This document shows positions 17,445 to 25,804 of a DNA stretch of 64,000 nucleotides, piece by piece. The notes below the pieces were generated by a model. The model worked only from the letters and a program-made list of their open reading frames with translations. It did not search any database and was not told where the DNA came from. Each line of letters begins with the position of its first letter. Within the stretch, counting starts at the first letter, position 1. The translations under genes were made by a program, and so were the position numbers. Origin of the DNA: Bacillota bacterium. GTDB taxonomy: Bacteria; Bacillota; Clostridia; Lachnospirales; Lachnospiraceae. The stretch is from contig JAEZZQ010000030.1 of assembly GCA_023442465.1 (NCBI GenBank), forward strand, positions 124,001 through 188,000, in the 5' to 3' direction.

Positions 17445-17918
17445 ATGAGTATGTATGAAGAAGGATTAAAATTAATGGAGGAGAAATTCGGCAACGGCAA
17501 GGATAACACTATCTCGCTTGCGACAATTGCGCTTGAGCCGAGTGCCGACGGAAAACCCTGCCCCAGTGTCCGTGTTGTGGATGCTTATTATGAAGATGGT
17601 ACATTTTATGCTGTCACATATGGAAAATCAAATAAAATGCTGCAAATCGCACAAAACCCGGAAGTTTCGATTGCGGCTTGTCCTGAGATGTTTACTGCTT
17701 GTGGAGTAGGTGAAAATCTTGGTTGGGTGCTTGAACCCCGGAATACCGAAATAAGAGACAAGCTTCGCAAAGCTTTTTCCGAGTGGTATGACATGGCAAA
17801 TAATGAAAAGGATGAAAATTGCGTTTTTTTAGCAATTCACCTCACAAAGGGAATTTTAAATATAAACCATTGGGAAAAACTATATCACATGGATTTTATC
17901 AATAAGTCTTGCGATTAA
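17445..17918 (+). CDS. Pyridoxamine 5'-phosphate oxidase-like flavoprotein
   Basis: The 157-residue protein has the split-barrel pattern of the PNPOx-like superfamily: TISLATIALEPSADGKPCPSVRVVDAYYEDGTFYAVTYGKSNKMLQIAQNPEVSIAAC. Members bind FMN, F420 or haem and reduce small molecules; the exact substrate here is unknown. A perfect AGGAGG ribosome binding site precedes it. It follows the AraC/GyrI-like regulator, so it may belong to a detoxification response. A terminator lies about 120 bases after its stop. Confidence 0.8.
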   Translation: MSMYEEGLKLMEEKFGNGKDNTISLATIALEPSADGKPCPSVRVVDAYYEDGTFYAVTYGKSNKMLQIAQNPEVSIAACPEMFTACGVGENLGWVLEPRNTEIRDKLRKAFSEWYDMANNEKDENCVFLAIHLTKGILNINHWEKLYHMDFINKSCD

Positions 17919-18036
17919 GACAGAATTTGAGCATTGATCACTCAGCGTTATAAGCATTAAATTCTACAATCCTAGTACTAATGTCAATCAGCAATAACGA
18001 AGATTATCAACCAAAACTAAATAAGCATACATAATT

Positions 18037-18070
18037 CCCCTAAACGGCAGCCATCCCGTTTAGGGATTTT
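18037..18070 (+). terminator. Intrinsic terminator after PNPOx-like gene
   Basis: CCCTAAACGG (18037-18046) pairs with CCGTTTAGGG (18055-18064) over an 8-base loop, followed by ATTTTTAT. Confidence 0.85.
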
Positions 18071-18094
18071 TATATACAATCAAATTTTCAAGGA

Positions 18095-18584
18095 GTGTTC
18101 CAACTGCAAGAAATCAAATTATTGTCTGTCATAGACGGTAAAAATCTGTTAGATTTCTATGTTGAGCCGCCAAAGTTTATCATAGCAAGGTTTCCTCCAA
18201 TCGGTCTGCATATACTTTCGAGAAGTGCTAAAATCGGCAAAGGCATTGCCAAATCTACAAATATAGGAGAATATGGATTGGATATTGCTTCGTTGATCGC
18301 GGGTCTTATCAGCGCAATATGCTGGCTGATTGGAGATATCTTTTCAGTGGCGCATGTCGCTTTTTTATTACGTGGGAACATTATGTAAGGGTTTTTATGA
18401 GGATTACCGGGAAGGGAGGCCTATGAGCAAATCCTGTGAGAAATTGGTCAGCGAATATGTACGTTTTATGGATATTACATGGTGGGCGGCCATTGGCATC
18501 ACGGCTTTGCGCTGGATTCTGTATACTCCTTCCTCATCTGGTATGTGTAATATTTTCCTGCTGCCGAAGGAGATAAGGGATTAG
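18095..18584 (+). pseudogene. Probable frameshifted membrane-protein remnant
   Basis: Two overlapping frames look like halves of one decayed gene. The first (18095-18388) has a soluble start (LSVIDGKNLLDFYVEPPKFIIARF) and a hydrophobic end (ASLIAGLISAICWLIGDIF). The second (about 18330-18584) continues with FYYVGTLCKGFYEDYREGRPMSKSCEKL and another hydrophobic part. The first frame has no good start codon after AAGGAG, only a GTG directly abutting it. I do not recognise the family. A real two-gene arrangement cannot be excluded. Confidence 0.4.
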
Positions 18585-18614
18585 CCAGACTCCTAATACA
18601 ATAGAAAAATACCC

Positions 18615-18654
18615 TTGACAATATATAGAAAAAGATATACAGTATGACTGTATA
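18615..18654 (+). promoter_or_regulatory. padR operon promoter with palindromic operator
   Basis: TTGACA (18615-18620), 17 bases, then TACAGT (18638-18643). The -10 lies inside the perfect palindrome TATACAGT-ATG-ACTGTATA (18636-18654), about 45 bases before the PadR start. This suggests autorepression. Confidence 0.7.
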
Positions 18655-18696
18655 GTTGAGATGTATATTAAAACTGTATATGATTGGAGCGATTAT

Positions 18697-19020
18697 ATGA
18701 TAATAAAACGAAATAAACTTCTCCCTTTGACAGAGACTACCTTTTATATACTGTTAGCCCTGCGAACGCCGGGGCATGGATATCAAATCATGCAGACGGT
18801 GGAAGACTTGAGTGGCGGCGAGGTGCGCATTGCAGCGGGAACAATGTATGGTGCATTGGAAAACCTATCGAAGCAAAAACTTATTACAGCTATGCCAAGT
18901 GATGATCCACGGAGAAAAATATATCAGATTACCGACTATGGCAAAGAGATATTAGCACTTGATATCCGGCGCTTGAACCAGATGATTTGCGCCGCGGAAA
19001 GTGAGGGGATAAAAGTATGA
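18697..19020 (+). CDS. PadR-family transcriptional repressor
   Basis: The frame opens at 18661, but the ATG at 18697 has GGAG upstream, giving 107 residues. A PadR winged helix is clear: LTETTFYILLALRTPGHGYQIMQTVEDLSGGEVRIAAGTMYGALENLSKQKLITAMPSDDPRRKIYQITDYGKEIL. The short C-terminal helix is typical of PadR-s2 dimers. PadR proteins repress efflux or envelope operons until a ligand binds. Its stop overlaps the DUF2812 start (ATGA), so the regulator is translationally coupled to its target, an arrangement common for PadR and DUF2812 genes. Confidence 0.92.
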   Translation: MIIKRNKLLPLTETTFYILLALRTPGHGYQIMQTVEDLSGGEVRIAAGTMYGALENLSKQKLITAMPSDDPRRKIYQITDYGKEILALDIRRLNQMICAAESEGIKV

Positions 19021-19646
19021 AAAAATATCGCATGTTCTTTCGATTTGAAAAGGAGGAGGCCTGGCTGAATGAACTGGCGGCCAAAGGCTGGTGTTTTATG
19101 GGACGCACCTTTTGGGGAAACTATATTTTTGAAAAAGACGAGCCGAATCCCTCGGCCAATATCCGTATTGACTTTCGACAGTTTAATAAAACGGATGATT
19201 TTAGGGAATATATCCAGCTTTTTAGCGATAACGGCTGGAGTCATATCTATGGAACGAAATACTCAGGATGGCAATACTTTGCACCCATAAAGGCAGATGC
19301 TCCCGAAGATATTTTCTCAGATAATGCAAGCAAAGCTGGACGATATCATCGCTTGTGTGCATTTTGGCTCTCTTTATTTGTGGTATATACTTCCTTGTTT
19401 GTGGTCAATATTATAAACAATGCCGATGATCCTACCGCAATTTTTCGGCCGAAGGAACTCTATTACACCCCCGGCCTTTGGGATTTGACTGGTTCGAGTT
19501 TTTGGAGAGCGTTCCTCTTTGAAACACCTTTTGCACTTGGGAGAGGTTTCGGGGGACTGTTTGAAATCGTAGTGCTCGGTCTTTGTTTGTACTTCGTTGT
19601 ACGCTCTTACATCGAGGGTAAAAAAACGAAATTGGAAAGAGGATGA
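19017..19646 (+). CDS. DUF2812 membrane protein
   Basis: The 209-residue protein has the DUF2812 N-terminal pattern (KYRMFFRFEKEEAWLNELAAKGW ... FEKDEPNPSANIRIDFR ... GWSHIYGTKYSGWQYF). Two membrane segments follow, near residues 112-132 and 182-200. DUF2812 genes almost always follow a PadR repressor, as here with a 4-base overlap. The biochemical role of the family is unknown; an envelope stress function is usually inferred. Frame and spacing look intact. Confidence 0.85.
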   Translation: MKKYRMFFRFEKEEAWLNELAAKGWCFMGRTFWGNYIFEKDEPNPSANIRIDFRQFNKTDDFREYIQLFSDNGWSHIYGTKYSGWQYFAPIKADAPEDIFSDNASKAGRYHRLCAFWLSLFVVYTSLFVVNIINNADDPTAIFRPKELYYTPGLWDLTGSSFWRAFLFETPFALGRGFGGLFEIVVLGLCLYFVVRSYIEGKKTKLERG

Positions 19647-19650
19647 GAAC

Positions 19651-20925
19651 ATGAAAATTATAGAACGACTTGTTACTGCGCTATTGTCTATTCTTCTTGT
19701 TGGTACATTTGCCGGATGCAGCAAAGAAAGCAACACCCCTGATTATACATTGTTGCAACCTTATATCATCGATGTGGAGGAGGCAAAACTACCTAATAGC
19801 GGTATTATTGCCCTGGGAGAAGCAACTCACGGTAACAAGGATTTTACGGTGCTGAAACTTGAGGTGTTTCGCCAAATTGTGGAGCAAAGCGATATACGGG
19901 CTTTTGCCTTAGAAGGTGATTTCGGCGGCTGTCAAAAAGTAAATCAGTATATCCAAACCGGCGATGGCAGTGCAGCCGAAGCTGCAGCTGAAATTGGTTT
20001 TGCAATTTACAGAACAGAAGAAATGGCAGCATTGCTTGATTGGATGCGGGAATATAATACGGGGAAGCAAGAGAAAGATCAAATTCGGTTTTATGGATAT
20101 GATATGCAGCGATACGATAATAACAAGGAAGAATTGATCGTTCTTTTGGAGCAAGTGCTTCCAAAACTCGCCGCAGAGTATGAAGATGTCCTTTCTGGTA
20201 TTTCGGATGATACCATGTTTGATCTTGACAAATCTATCGTAGAAAAAGCAATTCCACAATTGGAAGTGCTTGATGGTAAATTGGAATCGCAAAAGGACAC
20301 TGTAGTTGCGGCGATCGGCGAACAAGAATATGACATGTGCCGGGCCCTTTCTGCCTGTTTGCTGCAAAATACCCGCTTGCGCACAGCTAACAATTATGGA
20401 ACACTCAGAGATGGTTATATGGCAGAACACGTAGCGTGGATTTATGAATATGAGATGAAATATTTTGGTGCTGAAGGAATTTTCATTGCCGGGCATAACG
20501 GACACATCGGAAAAAGCACGGCTACTGTTGGAACGAAAAAATCAATGGGACAGATTTTGAATGAACGGTTTGGAGAAACCTATTATGCGGTAGGTACGGA
20601 GTTTGGTTCCAGTCGTTTTCTTGCACCTGACAGCAGTGGCGAACGACAAGAGTTTAGCATAGAAAATAAAGGCGATGGCCGCCTGGCTGTTTTGCTGGCA
20701 CAATCGGAGAAGGATTCCCTATTTCTCGATTTAGATGCCGCTGCGCAGGATAATGCTCTTTTCGCTTATTTGCAAAGGCCGCAGTCAATGAGTTCCATAG
20801 GGGAGTATTTTTCTGACATACATTCATTGTTTGAGAAAGGTTATACACAGCGCCTATCCCCGCTGAAAAGCTATAACGCATTGATTTATGTGCGGGCAGC
20901 GTCACCATCCATAATGCTGGAATGA
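19651..20925 (+). CDS. Erythromycin esterase-like lipoprotein
   Basis: Starting at the ATG at 19651 (AGAGG upstream), residues 1-22 form a lipoprotein signal with lipobox VGTFAGC, so the 424-residue product is probably anchored outside the membrane. The rest matches the erythromycin esterase / EreA-like fold: GEATHGNKDF, EGDFGG, GYDMQRYD and GHNGHIGKS carry the usual His/Glu active-site residues. True Ere enzymes hydrolyse macrolide lactones, but many homologues have unknown substrates, so resistance cannot be claimed. It is third in the PadR operon, only 4 bases after DUF2812. Confidence 0.82.
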   Translation: MKIIERLVTALLSILLVGTFAGCSKESNTPDYTLLQPYIIDVEEAKLPNSGIIALGEATHGNKDFTVLKLEVFRQIVEQSDIRAFALEGDFGGCQKVNQYIQTGDGSAAEAAAEIGFAIYRTEEMAALLDWMREYNTGKQEKDQIRFYGYDMQRYDNNKEELIVLLEQVLPKLAAEYEDVLSGISDDTMFDLDKSIVEKAIPQLEVLDGKLESQKDTVVAAIGEQEYDMCRALSACLLQNTRLRTANNYGTLRDGYMAEHVAWIYEYEMKYFGAEGIFIAGHNGHIGKSTATVGTKKSMGQILNERFGETYYAVGTEFGSSRFLAPDSSGERQEFSIENKGDGRLAVLLAQSEKDSLFLDLDAAAQDNALFAYLQRPQSMSSIGEYFSDIHSLFEKGYTQRLSPLKSYNALIYVRAASPSIMLE

Positions 20926-21197
20926 AAATACAAAGGTGACTTTTGCATTTGGGTTCCTCTGGGCAAGCTTTTTTGGACTATATCTTCAATTTTATTTCTT
21001 TCTTTGTAACCACTCTATTTCAACTTCAATAAATGCCTCCTTCAGAAGAACAAAGACTTCTTAATGGAAAACAGTATCAATAAAATAGTAATGAAAAAAT
21101 CTCCTGTATAATGCAAGAAGGATAATGGATTACTATCGTTAATGAGCGAAATAACAATAGAAGTAATTCAAATAATCCTTTATTTGAATTAAAAAAT

Positions 21198-21237
21198 GTC
21201 TATTATTGTAGATTTTTAGAATAATAGACTGTATAAT
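21198..21237 (+). promoter_or_regulatory. Promoter region with 10-bp inverted repeat
   Basis: GTCTATTATT (21198-21207) and AATAATAGAC (21220-21229) form a perfect inverted repeat just upstream of a TATAAT box (21232-21237), 22 bases before the first zinc-ribbon gene. It may be an operator. The remaining 270 bases of this gap (20926-21197) show nothing definite. Confidence 0.5.
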
Positions 21238-21258
21238 AATACAAAAAGGGGAAAAGAA

Positions 21259-21948
21259 ATGTATTGTGAAAAATGTGGAACTAATATAGAGTCAAATAAT
21301 CAACCGTGTCCAAGTTGTGGTTATTTCGAACAGCCGATAGAGGCTGCTTCTTATACATATCAAGCATCGTCTGACAATTCACCGGTAAATATTCAAAAGC
21401 CTTATCAGAAAAAATGGAATCCTTTAGTAAATATAATAACAGGAATTTTGATAGCAGTGTTTTTATTAGCGACAGTAGGGATTATTTTGCTTACAAAAGT
21501 AAAATTTACTGCGTATGAACAAAGTTCCGGTACCGTAAATAAGGCGGAAACAACTATGGGAAATGAAGTAATAGCAGATTTTGTGAAAGAGGTAAATGTT
21601 GTATTAGGCGTAAACACCAATTCAGGCACAGAACAAATGGAAAATGAAATCAGTGAAGAGGCAGATACAGAATTCATTTTTGAGGATAGCGATTCACGTT
21701 TTTTAGAGGAAGACGAGATTCGCGCGTTGACTAAAGAGAGTATTAGATATGCTAGAAATGAAATTTATGCCCGCCTTGGAAGAGAATTTTCAGATGAGCA
21801 GTTACAGGAGTATTTCAACGAGAAATCATGGTATGCTCCAAAGTACTCAACAAAAGAATTTGACAGCCTGGGAGATAGTGTATTCAACGAGTATGAATTA
21901 TACAATAAAAATTTAATTTCAAAGATAGAAAAAGAGATGGGGTATTAG
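21259..21948 (+). CDS. Zinc-ribbon membrane protein with YARHG domain
   Basis: The 229-residue protein starts with a zinc ribbon (CEKCGTNIESNNQPCPSCGY, residues 3-22), has one membrane span (about residues 55-77), and ends with an extracytoplasmic YARHG domain (ALTKESIRYARNEIYARLGREFSDEQLQEYFNEKSWY). YARHG domains occur in surface proteins of Firmicutes and may bind cell-wall components. It is the first gene of a four-gene set that shares the same cytoplasmic-ribbon, outside-domain design. Confidence 0.85.
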   Translation: MYCEKCGTNIESNNQPCPSCGYFEQPIEAASYTYQASSDNSPVNIQKPYQKKWNPLVNIITGILIAVFLLATVGIILLTKVKFTAYEQSSGTVNKAETTMGNEVIADFVKEVNVVLGVNTNSGTEQMENEISEEADTEFIFEDSDSRFLEEDEIRALTKESIRYARNEIYARLGREFSDEQLQEYFNEKSWYAPKYSTKEFDSLGDSVFNEYELYNKNLISKIEKEMGY

Positions 21949-21958
21949 GGGGATAAGT

Positions 21959-23308
21959 ATGTTTTGTGAAAAGTGTGGAACAAAAATTGACGATAACTCT
22001 CTGTATTGTGAGAACTGTGGAGCAAAGATAGAGCATGACGGAATAGAAAAAAATGAAGTAAAAATAGACGCAACTATTGAATCAGAGGTTCATCCGGACA
22101 TAGGGAATAATGCAGAATCAGAAGCGGCATATAATCCGGTGACTCAAATCAATATGGAACAACCTAATATTGCGCAGCCATATGTAACGCGGGCGCCAGT
22201 TTATAAAGCACCGATGGAAAAGGGAAAGAAAATATTTATTGCGGAGATTATCTTGCTTGTAATATTAGCAGTGGTATTTTACAAAGTAGGTGAGAAACAA
22301 TATAGTCCGGAAACTGCGGCGGATAATTACTTTAAAGCAGAGGCGGCAGGAGATTGGGAACAGCTTTATGAAATGATGGATTTACCGGATTCTCCATTAA
22401 TGACAGCAGAATTATTTGCAAATACAATGCAAAGTACTAAAGTAAGAGATATTACAAATTATACTGTTGAAGCAAGGAGTGATTTGTTCGGTGGAGATAA
22501 AGATATCGTAAAAGATTTTACTTGTGAATTCGTAGTCAAGGGGAAAAGCGGAACGAGTACAGAAAATATAAGTGTAGTGAAACAGCAGGAAAAGAAATGG
22601 CTGATTTTTGATGAATGGAAAGTTTCACCCAGTGATAATGTAGTAGATAATTTTGCGGTTTATATTCCTTTTGACGCAAATGCTGCTATTGCAGGTATAG
22701 ATTTGAATGAACTTGATTCCAATCCGCAGAAAGAGGGAAGCAGATTAAAATACATACTTCCTCAAATGTTTGAAGGAAAATACGAAATCAGGGTTAGTGC
22801 TCCATATAGAGCAGAATATGCAGATAATGTAGATGTGACCCCTTATAACAATACATACTATGTGGATAATATGCTGTTAGAGAGTAACATATTAGAAACG
22901 GTGGAACCGATATGCACAGAATTCTTGGAAAAATACTATGAAAATTCTTTGATAGAGGGAAATAGTTATGATCAATTTGTTGAATCGGTAAAACACATTA
23001 TCTCAGAAAATTATGATGGAAGTTATAATTATGAAAACGCAGCAAATTTACTGAACTATAATGAAAAAGTGACGAAGATGAATATTAAGTCTATTACATA
23101 TAGCTACAATTACAAGGGGGAGACTGATGCTGGTAATTTGACGATTAATGTGGATGCTAATGCAAGTTATAGTATGGATGGTTATAGAATTAATAAAGAC
23201 TGGTGGACAGAAAAGGAAACGAAGGAACCTTTCTCAGACAGATCAGACGAAGCATATGGAAGTTTTGTACTTGAATTAGTAGATGGCCAGTGGAAAATAC
23301 TAAAATAA
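21959..23308 (+). CDS. Zinc-ribbon TcaA-like membrane protein
   Basis: The 449-residue protein begins with a zinc ribbon (CEKCGTKIDDNSLYCENCGAKI), followed by an acidic linker and one membrane span near residues 92-107. The outside region has the TcaA-type pattern (SPETAADNYFKAEAAGDWEQLYEMMDLPDSP and later repeated modules). TcaA proteins in Staphylococcus influence glycopeptide sensitivity and wall teichoic acid retention. It lies 10 bases after the YARHG gene with a GGGG-type ribosome binding site. A cell-envelope role is likely; the specific ligand is unknown. Confidence 0.82.
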   Translation: MFCEKCGTKIDDNSLYCENCGAKIEHDGIEKNEVKIDATIESEVHPDIGNNAESEAAYNPVTQINMEQPNIAQPYVTRAPVYKAPMEKGKKIFIAEIILLVILAVVFYKVGEKQYSPETAADNYFKAEAAGDWEQLYEMMDLPDSPLMTAELFANTMQSTKVRDITNYTVEARSDLFGGDKDIVKDFTCEFVVKGKSGTSTENISVVKQQEKKWLIFDEWKVSPSDNVVDNFAVYIPFDANAAIAGIDLNELDSNPQKEGSRLKYILPQMFEGKYEIRVSAPYRAEYADNVDVTPYNNTYYVDNMLLESNILETVEPICTEFLEKYYENSLIEGNSYDQFVESVKHIISENYDGSYNYENAANLLNYNEKVTKMNIKSITYSYNYKGETDAGNLTINVDANASYSMDGYRINKDWWTEKETKEPFSDRSDEAYGSFVLELVDGQWKILK

Positions 23309-23329
23309 ATATGATGGAGGGAAAAGAAA

Positions 23330-24130
23330 ATGGCATTTTGTAAGTACTGCGGAAAACAACTTAATGAAGGAGTAGCTTGTAATTGCAGGGAGATATCACA
23401 GGATAATGTGGTAAATCAACAACAGGAACCTGCTAATGAACAACAACAGGGAGGATATCAGGGACAACCCCAGATGGATTCTCAGAAACCTAATCCTCAG
23501 GTGGAAATGGCAAAAGCTCATGCCAATGAGGCGAAGAATGTATTTATCAATGCGATTAAAAATCCTTATACAGCGATGGAAGATATTTTGGCACAGAATA
23601 AATACATACCTGGGATTATCATTGGAGTAGTACATTTATTACTTTTGTTTTTAGGCACAACGATAAATATTCCATTACTCGGCGATTTCCTTGAATCTGG
23701 AGATCGTGTAAAAATTGCTTTTTACTTTGTGATAGCCGTAGCAGTGCCTTTGATAATATTTGCACTTGTGGGTAGTTTACTTGGAAAGAAAAGTGATAGT
23801 AATACATCTTTCTTAAAGTCGTTAGGCGTATTTGGAACGGCTACAGTCCCTGGAAGTATTATATTTGCAGCATGTTTTATCATGGGACTGATTTCACCTA
23901 CAGTAGCAGCTCTTTTGCTCTTGGGTGTGTATTTGGCATGGATACTTACAAGTATCGAGGCAATGAATGTAGTAGCTAAGGGAAATAAGAATATTAATCT
24001 TTGGATTGTAATAGGAGTACACCTTGTTTGTATCACTTTATTAGTACTGGTAGGAAAGAGTATCGTTCAGAAACTGTTGGACGACGCAATGTCTTCATTG
24101 GGTGTCTGGGGCAGCCTTTTGGGACTGTAA
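23330..24130 (+). CDS. Zinc-ribbon multi-pass (Yip1-like) membrane protein
   Basis: The 266-residue protein has an N-terminal ribbon (FCKYCGKQLNEGVACNC), a Gln/Asn-rich linker (residues 25-60) and about five membrane segments from residue 95 onward. The overall design resembles zinc-ribbon/Yip1-domain proteins of Firmicutes. Those are of unknown function and frequently sit beside TcaA-like proteins. GGAGGG precedes the start. It is third in the operon. Confidence 0.75.
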   Translation: MAFCKYCGKQLNEGVACNCREISQDNVVNQQQEPANEQQQGGYQGQPQMDSQKPNPQVEMAKAHANEAKNVFINAIKNPYTAMEDILAQNKYIPGIIIGVVHLLLLFLGTTINIPLLGDFLESGDRVKIAFYFVIAVAVPLIIFALVGSLLGKKSDSNTSFLKSLGVFGTATVPGSIIFAACFIMGLISPTVAALLLLGVYLAWILTSIEAMNVVAKGNKNINLWIVIGVHLVCITLLVLVGKSIVQKLLDDAMSSLGVWGSLLGL

Positions 24131-24151
24131 TTTACAGTAAGGATTAGGTAG

Positions 24152-25252
24152 ATGAAAAATATTATATTTATAGTGGCAATCAGCCTATGTGCTGTTTTGT
24201 GCTCAGGCTGTACGGCCGATAAAAATGTTGATGTTGGTAGTGAGATGGAAGTATCGGAAGAAGCAGACCAAACGGATCAAAGTATGAAAAAAACAATACC
24301 ATCCGAAGAAACAATGCAATCGGAAGAAACAATACCATCGAAAGAGATAATCCAGTCCGAAGAAAATACTTCGGAAGAAACAGCAAGAGATTCTAATTTA
24401 ACGGAAGAGACGACAGAAGTTGAGGTAATACAGGTATACACAACGGATAGTATTAACATAAGAACAAGTCCGTCAATAGGAGAGAATATTTATAAAACAG
24501 TACCCCGCGGCACTGCATTAGGAAAGATTGAAGATATAGAAGATGGTTGGAGCCGGGTATCGCTGGATGGAAATGAATATTATGCCAAAGCTGAGTATTT
24601 GCATGAAAAGACGGTACCTTCCATTACGGGAGGACACTTAATTGCCATAGATGCAGGTCATCAGAGCAAAGGGAATAGTGAAAAAGAACCTATCGGACCG
24701 GGCTCTAGTGAGATGAAAGCAAAAGTATCCGGCGGTACTAGCGGAGTATCTACTGGACTGGCAGAATATGAGCTGAATTTAGAAGTAGCGCTTAAGCTAA
24801 AAGAAGAACTGATAAATAAAGGTTATGACGTATATATGATACGGGAAACGAATGACGTAAATATCAGTAATTCAGAAAGAGCGCAAATGGCATATGACGC
24901 TGGTGCTGAGATATTAATTCGAATTCATGCGAATGGATCTGAGAATTCAAACGTAAATGGGGCAATGACGATTTGCCAAACAGCTAATAGCCCTTATGTA
25001 TCACTTTACGATCAAAGCAAAAAACTTTCTACATGCATACTTGATGCAATGGTAAATAGTACAGGGTGTAAAAAAGAATCTGTATGGGAAACGGATACAA
25101 TGAGTGGGATTAATTGGAGCTTGGTGCCAGTTACTATTGTAGAAATGGGCTATATGACTAATCCGGATGAAGACCAGAAAATGGCAACGGATGAGTACCA
25201 GCATTTGATTGCAGAAGGTATTGCAAACGGGGTTGATGAATATTTTCAATAA
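24152..25252 (+). CDS. N-acetylmuramoyl-L-alanine amidase lipoprotein with SH3b domain
   Basis: Residues 1-20 form a lipoprotein signal (lipobox CSGC). An unusual Ser/Glu/Thr-rich stretch with repeated SEETMQSEETIPSKE units (about residues 48-80) acts as a linker. A bacterial SH3 domain follows (TDSINIRTSPSIGENIYKTVPRGTALG), then an Amidase_3 domain (IAIDAGHQ ... EYELNLEVALKLKEEL ... RIHANGS ... VEMGYMTNPDED) with the zinc-ligand His and Glu residues. It cleaves the amide between muramic acid and the peptide stem. It closes the zinc-ribbon operon, reinforcing an envelope-remodelling role, and a terminator follows. Confidence 0.9.
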   Translation: MKNIIFIVAISLCAVLCSGCTADKNVDVGSEMEVSEEADQTDQSMKKTIPSEETMQSEETIPSKEIIQSEENTSEETARDSNLTEETTEVEVIQVYTTDSINIRTSPSIGENIYKTVPRGTALGKIEDIEDGWSRVSLDGNEYYAKAEYLHEKTVPSITGGHLIAIDAGHQSKGNSEKEPIGPGSSEMKAKVSGGTSGVSTGLAEYELNLEVALKLKEELINKGYDVYMIRETNDVNISNSERAQMAYDAGAEILIRIHANGSENSNVNGAMTICQTANSPYVSLYDQSKKLSTCILDAMVNSTGCKKESVWETDTMSGINWSLVPVTIVEMGYMTNPDEDQKMATDEYQHLIAEGIANGVDEYFQ

Positions 25253-25292
25253 ATTATTTTGGAATAGGAAAATCTGATATGATTAAAAAATA

Positions 25293-25329
25293 AAGCTGCC
25301 AGGAGGCAAAACTTCCCGGCTGCTTTATT
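25293..25329 (+). terminator. Terminator after amidase gene
   Basis: AAAGCTGCCAGG pairs with CCCGGCTGCTTT, with two mismatches, over a purine-rich loop and is followed by ATTA. It ends the zinc-ribbon operon. Confidence 0.6.
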
Positions 25330-25388
25330 AAAATTGAAATTGTCCTTTTGGAGTTTAAATAAAAGGGAAAAGCTGATAAAGGAAATTA

Positions 25389-25457
25389 GAATCAAATAAA
25401 AAGTCAAAATCAAATAAAAGAGTTAAAATGAGATAAAAAAGTTAAAATCAAATATAT
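25389..25457. repeat. Four degenerate tandem repeats of about 19 bp
   Basis: Units resembling AAAATCAAATAAAAGAGTT occur four times head to tail in the gap before the first chemoreceptor gene. The stretch is AT-rich and non-coding. Confidence 0.55.
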
Positions 25458-25613
25458 GTTTATAACTAAAAACCATTTAGACGATTACGTTCCTGAACTA
25501 AAAAAAGTATATGGATAGAGGTATGCGTTTACCATATATACGAAGTATATAGAGAAGTAAAACAGAAATATGTTTTTTTTACCATGATTATGTAAAAGCA
25601 TATGGTTTTTTCC

Positions 25614-25768
25614 TTGACAAAGCGGGGAGGGAGTGATAGCTTTAAGTTGAACGTTAAACCTAATTAAATATTCTATTCATATAATAATCTATAGAATAAT
25701 GGGGTTTCTACTGGGATTATTCTGAATGGAAGAGAAAAAAATATAAAATAATAAGTTTAACGTTAAAC
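25614..25768 (+). promoter_or_regulatory. Promoter with two GTTTAACGTTAAAC operators
   Basis: TTGACA (25614-25619) is followed after 17 bases by a weak -10 (TAGCTT). Just downstream lies GTTGAACGTTAAAC (25646-25659). A perfect 14-bp palindrome, GTTTAACGTTAAAC (25755-25768), lies 109 bases further on and 37 bases before the chemoreceptor start. Central AACGTT palindromes resemble LacI-family operators, and the pair could support DNA looping. The regulator is not in the window. Confidence 0.55.
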
Positions 25769-25804
25769 GTATTGGGATTAAGGGAAGGAGTTTAACAGAG
25801 GCAT

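Noticed and set aside
19651..20925. Macrolide resistance gene
   Set aside because: The fold matches the Ere family, but many members do not act on macrolides and the sequence alone cannot show the substrate.
25389..25457. CRISPR-like short repeats
   Set aside because: The units are contiguous AT-rich tandem copies without spacers and there are no cas genes, so this is not a CRISPR array.
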